Below are positions 31,786 to 42,024 of a DNA stretch of 64,000 nt, one piece after another; the stretch's first letter is position 1, and each line of letters begins with the position of its first letter. Made by a program: the position numbers and the translations under genes. The DNA comes from Euleptes europaea (taxonomy: Eukaryota > Chordata > Lepidosauria > Squamata > Sphaerodactylidae). The notes beneath the pieces were generated by a model that saw only the letters and a list, made by a program, of their open reading frames with translations, made no database searches and was not told the DNA's origin. The DNA lies in contig NC_079312.1 in the NCBI RefSeq assembly GCF_029931775.1, positions 115,814,872 to 115,878,871 on the forward strand, in the 5' to 3' direction.

Positions 31786-31838
31786 AGGAAGGAAAGAAGG
31801 AAGGAAAGGAAGGAAGGAAGGAAGGAAAGAGAGTGAGG
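31786..31838 (+). repeat. GGAA/GGAAA microsatellite
   Basis: About 50 bases of AAGG-type repeats inside the hAT element, followed by short AGGC repeats. Confidence 0.9.
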
Positions 31839-31892
31839 CAGGCAGGCAGGCTGGCAGGCTTCCCCCCCACACACACACACTCACACACTCAC

Positions 31893-32291
31893 ACACCGGG
31901 CTGCACAGTGGCCCGGGGATCTCCGTTCAAACACACATGCGCTCACCGGGCTGCACAATGGCCCGGGGATCTCTCTCTCACACGCACACACACATGCACG
32001 CATGCACTCACCGGGCTGCACAGCAGCCCGGGGATCTCTCGCGCAAACACACATGCACTCACCGGGCTGCACAATGGCCCGGGGATCTATCTCTCTCGCA
32101 CACACACACACTCACTGGGCTGCACAATAGCCCGGGGATCTCTGTCTCGCGCAAACACACACACACGCAGTCACCCAGCTGCACAGCGGCCCGGGGATCT
32201 CTCCTGCACAAACACACGCACTCACCCGGCTGCACAACGGCCTGGGGATCTCTCCTGCACAAACACACAAACACGAACTCACCTGGCTGCC
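31893..32291 (+). repeat. Minisatellite of 50-64-bp units in the hAT element
   Basis: About seven units, each with CACCGGGCTGCACA, a GCCCGGGGATCT block and a CA-rich tail of variable length. The length change is mostly in the CA tail. Confidence 0.9.
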
Positions 32292-32609
32292 ATCCACTCA
32301 CCTAGAAACAGGCGTTGAGACAAAGGGGAGGGGGTCTTCCGGCCAAGCGCACTTTTTGAGCAGAGGTTGTGAGTCTCTCCAGGAAGAGAGGAGAGTTGGG
32401 AGAAAGGTCCTCACAGTCACTCAATTGGCAAAGCCCGAACTGCCGAAGAGAGAGCCTAGCTAGCGAGAGCTGGAGCGGCATGGCCCTGGAGCTCCTGGAA
32501 TCAGCACGGGGGCCGGATAAAATGATCTCGCCGGCCGGATCCGGCCTGGGGGCCGGAGGTTCCCCACCCCTGCCATATGGGGTCGCAACCCACAGTTTAA
32601 GAAGCTTTG

Positions 32610-32755
32610 TGCTAGACAGTAGCTACATGTTAACATATCCATACTGAGATTGCATTGGTATTGTTACCATGGGTATGTTTGCTTGCTAGACAGTAGCTAT
32701 ATGTCAATATGTTCACTCTGTGATTGCATTGGTATTGGTACTGCATTGGGAAATC
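32610..32755 (+). repeat. About 83-bp tandem repeat (unit R), right part
   Basis: Continues the array broken off at 25233: TGCTAGACAGTAGCTACATG, then another GTATGTTTGCTTGCTAGACA unit. The first eight bases match the left flank of E copy 1 with one change. Confidence 0.8.
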
Positions 32756-33169
32756 TGATCAAAGTGTTCTTTAGCGTGTGTGCGTGTGTGCATTTTAATG
32801 CATATTTCAGCTGATAAACTGCAGTATCCCATTCTAAAGCCATATCTTTATCAATGTCTATTGGCTTATGCAGTAATGTATTTTAAGAGGCTGAATTTAC
32901 ATCCCACAGGGTAGAATCCAACCCCATGGCTCCTAAAACATTTGCTGCAAGTTCTGTTCTCAACTCATAGAATTGTAAGATAGATCAACAAAAGGGGCCA
33001 CCTCTCTGGTTCGGAATCTTCATTATTCATGGGATCCTCAGTAGTCAGTGAGTCAGTCATTATTTCGATATGAAATCAGCTCCATATATATATGGAGTGG
33101 AATTAAAATAATTAAAAAAGGAATTAAAATAAGATTGTAAATAAAATTATCAATTTAAATCAAAAGAGT
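32756..33169. other. No feature recognised
   Basis: A/T-rich intron sequence with a short TATATA run near 33085. Confidence 0.4.
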
Positions 33170-33640
33170 AGGCTATAAAAGAGGGGTAATGCCATATATG
33201 GAGTAGGGCTGCTAGTCTCAGTTTGCCATTTGCGTATCCCACTCGCCCAGAGACAAAATTTGGTTACCTGGATGGTTATCTCCCGGGAAGAGTCTGCAAG
33301 AAGAAGGGAAGCATAGAACTCCTCAGATCTTCCTGGAAGGACTGACAGGATGGGGACAATGTACTGGGATCTAATGTCATTACAGAAAGGGCTGTGCAAC
33401 AATACATGCTCTATAGTTTCCACTTTCCCTGTTTTGCATGGGCAAAGTCGTTGGGAAAGAGGAATGCGGTGGAATCTGCCATCCAGAAGAGCTGAAGGTA
33501 GAACAATGAAACGTGCAAGGGGACAAGCTCTCCGGTATTTAGGCATTTCAAGAAACTTGAAATAGTGTGCGGACTGGAAATATTTAGTATAATGCTGGGT
33601 GGATGAATATTTGTGTATCCTGAGTACTCTTGCAACTCAT
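33170..33640 (-). mobile_element. LINE family X, C-terminal ORF2 fragment
   Basis: The minus strand reads CPLARFIVLPSALLDGRFHR, RLCPCKTGKVETIEHVLLH and SREITIQVTKFCLWASGIR. It is the best preserved copy of this tail in the window. A CPC...H pattern suggests a zinc knuckle. A frame change lies near 33550. Confidence 0.7.
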
Positions 33641-33899
33641 TCTGCACCCCACCACTAGAGGTAACAGCCTGGAATCAGGACCATGAGTTCAATTGATAGG
33701 GCCCAGAAGAGTCCTCCGTATACAAGTTCATGTGTCCCTCATGTGACCCATACTCATTTAACATTGAAATATTGTAAGTTGTTTAGGAACTAATATTGGT
33801 TTTATGGTGGGGATAATATAATGTAATGTAATGCAATGTAATAACATTCAAGAGGCAGCACTTACCTGGGTTGATTCACTTTGGAGGAGAGAACACTAG

Positions 33900-34082
33900 C
33901 GCCTACTATCACCTTCTCTTCCCATAACAGGCACCCTGGGAGGTAGGTGGGGCTGAGAGAGAACTGTGACTAGCCCAAGGTCACCCAGCTGGCTTCATGT
34001 GTAGGAGTGGGGAATCAAACCTGGTTTACCAGATTAGTGTCCACTGCTCATGTAGAGGAGTGGGGAATCAAACGCGGTTCTG
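33900..34082 (-). repeat. SINE family B
   Basis: The minus strand shows the head with the doubled CCCCACTCCTCTACATG block and the GGGCTAGTCACAGTTCTCTC body. The tail is cut near 33900. Confidence 0.75.
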
Positions 34083-34765
34083 GTTTTTCATATGCCGTCG
34101 TCTTTTTTTCCAAACAGACTCAGCTGAGACAGATAGGACAAAGCTCCCTTCCTCCCAACTGCTTTAGCTCTCGGCATATGATAAGACAAGTTTTGATGCT
34201 ATCTTGTTAACCAGAGCTGCCTGAAAGAGGCGTTTCTTTCAGACAGAGCTATTTGTGACTCTTCTGAATGTCCCTGTCTTAAAAGCTGGGGAAGTCTCAC
34301 TATTAATGCTAAGAAGAAAAATTACTTTGCAGCATTTTAGTTCCGCAATTTTGCTTTTTAAATATTTCACAACAAAAAATGTAGGGTGGGTGGTACAGAC
34401 CAATAACAAGGCTAAGGTATATGTGTGGAGGGATGTTAATAATGGCAACAGATAGACACAACACAGAGAAACACAGGATGAAGAAGCTTTCGTCCTGGAC
34501 TACTAACTGTTCTATCCAGCCCCTCTGGTTTCTGTATTTTCACATTATTGCTACTAACCTGCTTCCAAGTGATAAGGAGTGGAAGGTTTATAGGGTGTGC
34601 AAAATACCAAATTCTATGCTTTCATAACATATGTACAGATGGAAGGAACATGCATAGATCAGGCTTTGGGAGCCTCGGATCCGGGCGATGTACAGATTAT
34701 AGTCTTGCTTCTGAAATACTCTGGTCCTGCCATAACGTCTTCTTTTGCTGCTGTTTTTTTTGCAG
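34083..34765 (+). other. End of lectin intron 1
   Basis: No repeat family recognised. It ends in a pyrimidine-rich tract and TTTTTTGCAG before exon 2. Confidence 0.5.
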
Positions 34766-34891
34766 CTTGGTTTGTGTCCAAGGTTGACAAACAGAAAGAC
34801 TGCAGCAGAATACCCATTATCATCATCTATGGCCTGATACTTCTTTCTTTCATAATGGCGACAGCTGCTTTCGTGATGGCATTATATAGAT
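34766..34891 (+). CDS. C-type lectin receptor, exon 2 (membrane-spanning)
   Basis: 126 bases encode residues 69-110. A short basic stretch (SKVDKQKDCSR) precedes a hydrophobic segment of about 25 residues (IPIIIIYGLILLSFIMATAA and on to ALYR). That is a type II membrane anchor with positive charge on the cytoplasmic side. The acceptor TTTTTTGCAG and donor TGTAAGTC are strong. It begins and ends one base into a codon, so it fits exactly between exon 1 (ends with one base) and exon 3 (begins with two). Confidence 0.85.
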
Positions 34892-35282
34892 GTAAGTCCA
34901 GATCTAAAACCTCCAGCATTTCTTGAGCCTGCATCTTCTATACCAAGGCATGGAAAAATAACTTTTCAGTACTGGACCAACCATATCTGGGTGGGTCAGG
35001 GTAGGGGAAGAAAAGAATACAATAGGCATGACCATGCTTTCAATACAAGGGCTCCTTTTTTAAAGAAAAAGGTTTAATTGAGGAGGGACTTTGAAACCTC
35101 TGGAACACCGTGACAAGTTCTAGTTTCAAATCCAACCATTAATAGAATGCTGGTGGTAACAACAGTGTTTTTCTTAAAATTAATGCTAACTTTCTGAGGT
35201 CCACTCTGCTCCTCTATTCCCTGATGAAGGGTGGAAGTTATCTACTGTAACACAAACGTGCTGTTGAGTGAATCTGGGAGCA

Positions 35283-35410
35283 CTCAAATAAAACTGGATT
35301 ATAAAGGAAGCCACTGAACAAGGCTGTTAATGAAAGGACGTTTTGGAGGTCTTTAATTCATAGGGTCACCATAAGTCATAAGTGACTTGATGGCACATAA
35401 CACACATGCA
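35283..35410 (+). repeat. Bov-B 3' end fragment
   Basis: GGAAGCCACTGAACAAGGC ... CATAGGGTCACCATAAGTCA ... ACTTGATGGCACATAACACA matches the last 120 bases of the Bov-B copy at 22360. It lies in lectin intron 2. Confidence 0.8.
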
Positions 35411-35647
35411 TGATAAAGAATTTCATTGACAGGCTAATGGACCAGATACTGCACTAGAAATGAGTGAGCCCCCTGTTGGTGAAATTGCACAAGAAGGCTA
35501 AGCCCAGAAGTCTTCAGGCCATCTGTATTCTTGATCATCTCACTATTATAGTATCGGGCACCAGCCACAAAAACATCCTGTGGGCAACAGAACATTTAGA
35601 TTGTGCTGAATCGGGGCTGCATTACTCCATGGCTCCATGTATTGTAG

Positions 35648-35793
35648 GTTTTTCTACATGCCCAGATGGTTGGAATTATTTCAATGAGAAATGCTACAGC
35701 TACTCTTCAAAAAAGACTGCTTGGGAGAATGCTAGAAAGTTCTGCCAAGAGGAGGGTGCCTATCTGGTTGTGATTAACCATGAAGAGGAACAG
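35648..35793 (+). CDS. C-type lectin receptor, exon 3 (lectin domain part 1)
   Basis: Encodes residues 111-159: CPDGWNYFNEKCYSYSSKK, then TAWENARKFCQEEGAYLVVI. These are the first strands and helix of a C-type lectin domain, with cysteines 115, 126 and 143. There is almost no stalk: the domain starts five residues after the membrane segment. The acceptor is ATTGTAG and the donor CAGGTAAGT. It joins exon 4 at a codon boundary. Confidence 0.88.
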
Positions 35794-35864
35794 GTAAGTC
35801 TTTGTTTTTTGTTGCATAGAACAAGTAGAAATGTTGAGCTTTTTGCATTTGAGCTTTCTGCATC

Positions 35865-36281
35865 TGTCAGACTTCAGTACCTCGTTGCATCTCAGTAAGA
35901 GTAAACTTCACTCCAGATGCTGCAGAGAGTTTTAAAAGTTTTATTAAGAAAGCAAACAGGTCAGGGTCTATACAAACTTAAGGTCAGAATACCGTTGGGG
36001 AGAATACAGGCTATCTTTATAGGGAACACAAACTAGAACAGATCACACGTAATCTTTGAAATGCAAAACATCAGGGTTCTTTGAAGCTTCTAGAGGTGCC
36101 AGGTTTCTGGCAGAATTGACACCTTGAGAACAGATAGTTGATTTACAATAGGAAGGCTTTGAAGTGGAAGCATTAGTGCGTCCCTTCCTCCCAAACTGAA
36201 GAAACCTTCCCACGAGCCTGGGGGGGGGGGGAGGACAAGGAGCTTGCTTATCCAGGGTCTGACTGGGTGCCCTCGCTGACA
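35865..36281 (-). mobile_element. Solo LTR related to the Ty3-type element at 48680-52744
   Basis: 417 bp, TGTCAG...CTGACA on the plus strand, in lectin intron 3. It shares TTTGAAATGCAAAACATCAG, the TATCCAGGGTC block and the CCCTCGCTGACA end with the LTR at 52339-52744 but is clearly diverged. It is a fossil with no internal region. The flanking five bases match only partly (GCATC / CCTTC). Confidence 0.8.
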
Positions 36282-36611
36282 CCTTCTGCCACTGAGAATA
36301 GTTATGAAAGTCGGGTCACAGATGCCTTGTGAGACCTAGATGCAGTATTGTAATTACCATTACATTTAAATAGTCTGAACCACTGGGCCGCCACAAAAAA
36401 ACCCATAATGCCTAACCCAATGAGCCATGTGTTTTTGAAGAGTCTTTTCTGTAGGAGTTCTTTCTTCTCCAAGAAATGCTCTCGGCAGGATAGTTGCACA
36501 TGATAGTTACTGATACCCATGGAAAACCGGCCCAATGGCAGTAGCTTCATGAATGGGGAACTTCTGGCAGCAGGTGAGGGGCAAATTAATCTGGTTTTTA
36601 TCTTTCCATAG

Positions 36612-36721
36612 GATTTTCTTGTTTATATGATGAGTTCCAAGGAGACCCACTGGATTGGCTTTAGTGACTTGGAGGAAGAAGGAAGCTGGAAGTGGGTAGA
36701 TGGAACACCACTTACTTTTAA
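36612..36721 (+). CDS. C-type lectin receptor, exon 4 (lectin domain part 2)
   Basis: 110 bases, residues 160-195. They contain THWIGFSDLEEEGSWKWVDG, the WIGL-like core strand and WxW signature of the domain. The acceptor is TCTTTCCATAG and the donor AAGTGAGTT. It ends two bases into codon 196, completed by exon 5. Confidence 0.9.
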
Positions 36722-37750
36722 GTGAGTTACATTTTCTTCAGTTTCAGAGTGCTGTCCTCAGGAGAGTATTGGAAAGAAAAGGCAAGGTCTGCTGGTATGT
36801 GAATGTATAAACTCACTGGCAAGGTGTGACGAGAGAGGAGGGTAGATAGAAACAGTAAGAACCATGGCTGGCTCACTGTGAAGGTTGGATGCAATATCCT
36901 TGGCCAAGAAGGACATTAGAGGTTTGACTGGGGTCTCAACTAGTCCTGCAAAGACATGTGACTCCATGCTCTGCCTCTTTTGAGACAGGTAATTGCCAAA
37001 GATTATAGGTCTCTTTCTTGATCCAACAGGTACATAAGATAACAGGCTAGGATAAATCTTATTGCTTCAAGGCTTGATGGGAAAGGCAAAGGGTTCCCTT
37101 CTGAGTACAGAGGTTGCTAAGGAGTTGTTAAGAGTTGCAACATGAGGAAAACATTCTCTGGAGCACAGGATGAAACTCCTCCTCGTGTTCAATAGTAATG
37201 ACAAGGAGGATGAGAGCCTACAGAAGTGGTCTCTAATCCCAATCTTCCTCATCCTCCTCTTAATAGGCAAGAGTTGGAGCCTTGGCCATGGTTAGAGCGC
37301 CGTAGATGTTTTAGAATCCACCATCATGGGAGAGATCCTTATAACAAGTACATAGGAGCCCCCTACTGACATCATTTCTGAGAGGGCTTGTTCTTTCTGC
37401 CACTCACAAAAAAAAGCTGTGTAGCAATCCTAGCACAGATGGAAACACTAACATACACCATAAGTCATATGTTTGGTGATGGTGTTACACTATGGCAGAG
37501 GGCAGTATTTAAAAAGCGTGTCACAACCAACCCCTATCAGAAAAGGGCCTCAAAAATACACTGGATGTGGAGTTACAGGATCAGGAACCACCTTTGGAGG
37601 CAACCATCTCCTCAAAAGAGGGAAATCTGGGAGAATGAGTCAGAAGCCACGGTTGCCTTTTCCCTAGCCCCATGCCCTACCTAATACACGGCATGCCCGC
37701 TCAGAGTATGATTCAAAGCAAATGTCATTTGTCTTTTCTCTTTTTTTTAG

Positions 37751-37931
37751 AAACTGGTATACTGGAGAACCAAACAATGATCCAAATAATCGACCTGAGA
37801 ATTGTGCCACTTTACAGAAAAAATTCAACTTCATGTGGAATGATCTTCCATGTGATCATGAACATAAATACATTTGTGAGAAGAATGTGCAGCTTGCCTG
37901 TGTCTGGCAGTCCTTTCGTATTTCCCATTGA
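37751..37931 (+). CDS. C-type lectin receptor, exon 5 (lectin domain end, mannose-type EPN)
   Basis: Encodes the last residues to 255 and a TGA at 37929-37931. The calcium and sugar site is complete by motif: EPN at 202-204, a downstream acidic residue E212, and WND at 225-227. EPN predicts mannose/GlcNAc/fucose-type binding, unlike the QPD of the exon at 835. Cysteines 214, 230 and 238 pair with earlier ones to give the usual three disulfides. The C terminus runs 15 residues past YICEK. The gene resembles vertebrate CD209/CLEC4-type receptors, but I cannot name an orthologue. Confidence 0.9.
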
Positions 37932-38161
37932 AACAATTTTCGTTTTGATTTTTGTGCCCATGCAAACAGGATCAGTTGCAGAGTATCATACTATGCAAGA
38001 ATGGCACAGATAGCAATTTATATTTGCATTTCTGAGAGCCACTGCATGCTGCTTCTAGTTGGTCAACATTAGAAGGAAGTAAGGAAACATTCACTTTGCT
38101 GAGAGGGAGATTTAGACTGGATATGTGCTTTCCTTTCCTATGCATACATTCTTTGAAATCT

Positions 38162-38167
38162 ATTAAA
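38162..38167 (+). terminator. Possible polyadenylation signal of the lectin gene
   Basis: ATTAAA, 231 bases after the stop codon, the first common poly-A signal variant downstream. Confidence 0.45.
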
Positions 38168-38726
38168 TGTTTCTAAACTGCTCTGGGAATGGTGTGTTAG
38201 GCAGGTTCACCACTATCTATTCTCTATTTTTATGAGAGCTCTGATCCTTTTAAACACCAGGTACCCACTCTCTTTTCCAAGGCACCACCAGACAGGCAGC
38301 CCAATTCCCTCATCAACTGTCCCTCATCCAGATATTTCCCTGAGCTATGAAGGTAGGGAACTATACTGCTTCCCCTTTCTTGCTGCCACCATATAGCGGG
38401 ATATACAGGCTGAGGCCTGACTGATTTGTGTATGCATAGTTTTCTTCACTGAGACAATTCACTCTCATTGAGCAGGGATGAACAAGGGAGTTAACTTTTA
38501 TTTAAATTTTTAAACAACAATGAGGTGATGTATGTACATGGATACAATGTTTATCAGTACTTGAACTCTTGATCCCTAACTCTCCTCATCTTTCCAATCA
38601 CCTTCCAATCTCCCCCCCTTCAGCTTCCAACTCAATCTCCTTTATTCCCAATCTCTTAACTCCTTTATTCCCAATCTCTCAACTCCCTTTTTTCCTCACC
38701 CCCACCCCCCATTAATAAACTCTTTG
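38168..38726. other. No feature recognised
   Basis: Unassigned, with a C/T-rich stretch with short repeats (CCCAATCTCT) near 38600-38710. Confidence 0.4.
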
Positions 38727-39371
38727 GACACATCTAGATTAGATTACTGCAATGCACTCAACATAGAGCTGCCCTTCCAGATGTTCTGGAAGCTACAGTT
38801 GTTGCAGAATCCTGCAGCCTGTGAGTTGACTGGAGTGGGTCATAGGGACCATATCACTCCAGCCTTGTTCCATGTACACTGGCTCCCAGTGTACACTGGC
38901 TTCTAGGCTCAATTCAAGGTGATATTATTGATATTTAAAACCTTATATGGCTTGGGGCCAGCACACCTTAAGGATTGCCTTGTCCCATTGCATCTACCCA
39001 TCCACTCTGGTCATCTTCATCTTTGGAAGCCCCTGCCATCTGAGTCTACACAGGTAACAACCTGAGAAACAGCCTTCTTGGTCAAGGCACCAAAACATTG
39101 GAATTCCATCCCAGGGAGATTTGTCTGTCTCCGTCTATTGTTGTCTTCTACCAGAGGGGAAGACTTCTTTTTGTTTGTTTCATTTGGCATACCCCTGGTA
39201 ACTTTTATTGACTCACCACCCTGGTTTTGGTCTTGTGTGTTTATATGGTTTTATTGAATTGTTTTATATATTATTTTCAATATTTTTAACGTTGATATGT
39301 TTTGATGTTCATCACTTTGGGGACCCTATTTGGGTGGAAAGGCAGCATAAAATGTCTTAAATAAATAAATA
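38727..39371 (+). mobile_element. L2-like LINE, 3' end
   Basis: Encodes remnants LDYCNALNIELPFQMFWKLQ and QNPAACELTG, then the HWLPV region, followed by an L2-like 3' UTR ending in (AAAT)n. Truncated at the 5' end and decayed. Confidence 0.75.
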
Positions 39372-39834
39372 TTTTGTATGTTTGATTGGCAACATGGCAC
39401 ATTAAAAAAACAAACCTTTGGCACTGAACATGTTCCATCTCCCCTTTGTCATGCCCCAAAAGATTCATGCCTGACTGCTGGACATCACATCTTCTCTCTG
39501 ATTCATATGTAGAAGAGCAACCTGCTGAGGCAGGTCAAAGAGATATACTTGCACACCCAAAGGTGAGCATTCTCCTATTCCCTGTTTTCCACGTATTTGC
39601 CCATTGTTTCAGCCACCCTTTTCACTGTTGGGGAGAGAAAGATGAGGGCCCTTTCCCCATCTCTAACAGTAGAGTTTAGCAAGATAACTCCTGAATGCAA
39701 TAAATTATCATATGGGATGGCCACCTATGAAGCTATTGATTAGGAAACGTAGGAATCTATTGAAATAACCACTCACAAGATGTTGGTTCAAACTGGACTA
39801 GTTCGTGTTTAATACAGGCTTTTCGTCAACTCTT
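39372..39834. other. No feature recognised
   Basis: 3' flank of the olfactory receptor gene on the minus strand. No poly-A signal chosen. Confidence 0.4.
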
Positions 39835-40776
39835 TCACATTATGAGGGAATGTGTATTTTTGCTGATTGCTTTCCTTACAGCAATTTTGATTTCCTTATT
39901 TCTCAGGGTAAATATTACCGGACTGAGAAGGGGAGTAATTATGGTGTATGGTATTGATATCAATGTGTCATTGTCTAAAGTGCCCGGGGTGTTGGGCCTG
40001 AGGTAGACCATTGCAGCAAACCCATAGTGCATAACTACCACCATGAGGTGAGAGGCGCAGGTGGAGAAGGCTTTCTGCCAACCGTCAGTGGATGGAATTC
40101 GAAAAATGGTGGAGAGGATGAAGACATAAGTCAATATGATGAACAGGAAACTGCCAGACAAGCCACAAATGGAGATGGCAGAGACCACGACTTCAGTGGT
40201 ACTTTCATCAGTACAGGCTAACCTAACCACTGTCCTCATGTGACAAAAGAAGTGGCTGATGGTTTTGGAGCCACAGTAGGGCAAACTGAAAATCAGAGTT
40301 GTCTCAGCTACAGATATCAGAAACCCTGCAACCCATGAAGAAGCAACAAGCCATAGAATCACCTGAGTATTCATAAGGACCGGATAGTGCAAGGGCTTGC
40401 ATATTGCTAGATATCGGTCAAACCCCATTATCGTAAGGATGAAGCAGTTTGTGCCCCCCAATCCAAGGAAGAAAAACATTTGTGCAGCGCATCCAGCAAA
40501 AGAGATGGTTTTACTCTTGGCTAGCAAGTCCACCAGCATTTTAGGAATAATGACTAAACTGTAACACGACTCAGAAAAGGATAAAACAAAAAGGAATAAA
40601 TACATGGGGACATGGAGGGTCCTGTCCACCCCAATGACTACCATTATCAGCACATTCCCCATCACAGTTATAATATAGACGAGAAGGAAGAAAACAAATA
40701 AAAATAATTGTAGATCTGGAGAAATGGAAAACCCAGCCAGGATAAATTCTGAAATAAAAGTCTGGTTTTTCTTCAT
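39835..40776 (-). CDS. Olfactory receptor, class II, intact, 313 aa
   Basis: A single-exon seven-transmembrane odorant receptor of olfactory neurons. The ATG at 40776 gives MKKNQT, with an N-glycosylation site (NQT) at residue 4. Family marks are present: GN in TM1, PMYLFLFVLSFSE in TM2, MGFDRYLAICKPLHYP at the TM3 end, KAFSTCASHL before TM6 and TPLLSPVIFTLRN in TM7. Length is normal. The GCAAQMFF ... LGGTNCF stretch resembles family 10/6-type receptors, but the subfamily was not determined. By eye it is about four fifths identical to the receptor at 53108-54058 on the same strand, so they are a tandem pair, now separated by about 12 kb of repeats. Confidence 0.95.
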   Translation of the reverse strand: MKKNQTFISEFILAGFSISPDLQLFLFVFFLLVYIITVMGNVLIMVVIGVDRTLHVPMYLFLFVLSFSESCYSLVIIPKMLVDLLAKSKTISFAGCAAQMFFFLGLGGTNCFILTIMGFDRYLAICKPLHYPVLMNTQVILWLVASSWVAGFLISVAETTLIFSLPYCGSKTISHFFCHMRTVVRLACTDESTTEVVVSAISICGLSGSFLFIILTYVFILSTIFRIPSTDGWQKAFSTCASHLMVVVMHYGFAAMVYLRPNTPGTLDNDTLISIPYTIITPLLSPVIFTLRNKEIKIAVRKAISKNTHSLIM

Positions 40777-41204
40777 TGTTTTGCACTGCTTTCGACCTTC
40801 AAAGAGAACATAAAAGTTTCAGTTAGCATAGTTTAAACACAATGTTGTGGGTCACAAATAGTTCAGATTTTGGCGTAACCCTGGCTAATTTCTTGCCAAT
40901 GCTCTATGCCTGCCCCAGCTCCAGGGGAGCCTGGCAACAGCACACACCCCTGCCCCCCCAAAACCCTGCTCTGCTTTTAATGTCTTGAAGCGGGTCAGTG
41001 CCTTTCGAGTGACTATGCTCTTAGAATCGACCCTTCCTGAGAAGTGGTATGTTGTCTTATTCAGTTAGTCACCTACTAAGCAGTACTCAACTACTTTACT
41101 CACTTAAAAAGTAAGTCTTTTTATCGATGTGCTCCAATGTAATTTAATGTATATATGTGTATATGTAAGTATTACAAAGTCTTAAAATTCAGTAACAATG
41201 TATA
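40777..41204. other. 5' flank of the olfactory receptor, nothing further seen
   Basis: An acceptor-like site may lie just upstream of the start codon, as is common in these genes, but it cannot be fixed from sequence. Confidence 0.3.
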
Positions 41205-41212
41205 CAGTAAAG

Positions 41213-42016
41213 CAGGGATGGGGAACCTCAGGCCTGGGGGGCCGTATGCGGCCCCCGAGGAGATTTTTTGTGGCCCTCGGGAGCTCCAGGGCCCTGTTGC
41301 GGAGGAGTGACACAGGGCGGCCCTCCCTGAAGGTGTTCCTGGGGCCACGGCTTGCAGGGGCGCTGTGGCACCCTTTGGACCTTCTCTCACCAACTGATGG
41401 CTGTTGGTCGGCGAGAGGAGGGGGAGGGACTGCCCCCAAGGCTGCCCCCTATAGCTGCAGCGTGCAGGAACGCCGGGGCACACTGTAAGCCCCTCTCACT
41501 GCCTGTCAGCTGTTGAGCAGCGAGAGGGAGGGGGGGAAAGAGGTTCACAGCACCCGGTGGCAGAGCATGACCGCAGGAGCCGATTGGGCTTCGGGGGGCC
41601 TTTTGTGGACTCTGGGGGGGAGAGCATGGAGCCTGGGGCCAGGTTGTGTGGGGCCAGCAGGTGTGTGTGTGTGGGGGGGGGAAGGCTTTTCTCTCTCCCT
41701 CTCTTTCTGTCTCTTTCTTTGTCTGTCTCCCTCCGTCCTTTTCTTTCTCCCCCTCTTTCCCCCTGGCGCCTCGTTTGCTCGGGTCCACTGCTGGCTGCCC
41801 TCCCACCTGGGAGGGGGGAGGACCGGGGGAGCGGGGGCGCCCTCCAGGCCTTCTCTGCATGGCCTCCCCTGGGGTTGCCAACCTCCAGGTGGTGGCCGGA
41901 GAACTGGTAACCCTAGCCTCTCTCCCCCCACCAGGAGATCTACACCTGGAATGGCCCCCGAATGATGTTATAAATGTGCAAATGGCCCTTGGCAGGAAAA
42001 TGGTTCCACAACCCTG
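41213..42016. mobile_element. hAT-type element, 804 bp
   Basis: Ends CAGGGATGGGGAACC and GGTTCCACAACCCTG are inverted repeats. The 8-bp duplication CAGTAAAG lies at 41205-41212 and 42017-42024. The interior is very GC-rich, and 41867-41917 resembles the 'TAGGGTTGCCA' hAT ends. Same family as 31133-32572. Confidence 0.9.
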
Positions 42017-42024
42017 CAGTAAAG

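Larger units (their letters stand above)
31133..32572. mobile_element. hAT-type element with internal tandem repeats, 1.44 kb
   Basis: Inverted ends CAGGGGTGGGGAACC and GGTTCCCCACCCCTG are near-perfect, and 8-bp duplications CCATATGG lie at 31125-31132 and 32573-32580. The interior holds a GGAA-type microsatellite and a CA-rich minisatellite. It shares its end sequences with the 804-bp element at 41213. No transposase is seen. Confidence 0.9.
30914..32609 (+). mobile_element. hAT-type element E, copy 2, interrupted by another hAT
   Basis: 30914-31132 and 32573-32609 together match copy 1 at 25234. The interruption at 31133-32572 is a separate hAT that duplicated CCATATGG. The outer 8-bp flanks are CTCTAAAG (left) and TGCTAGAC (right), exchanged relative to copy 1. 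Confidence 0.8.

Noticed and set aside
31760-32318. Plus-strand histidine/threonine-rich open frames
   Set aside because: Produced by the GGAA microsatellite and CA-rich minisatellite of the hAT element.
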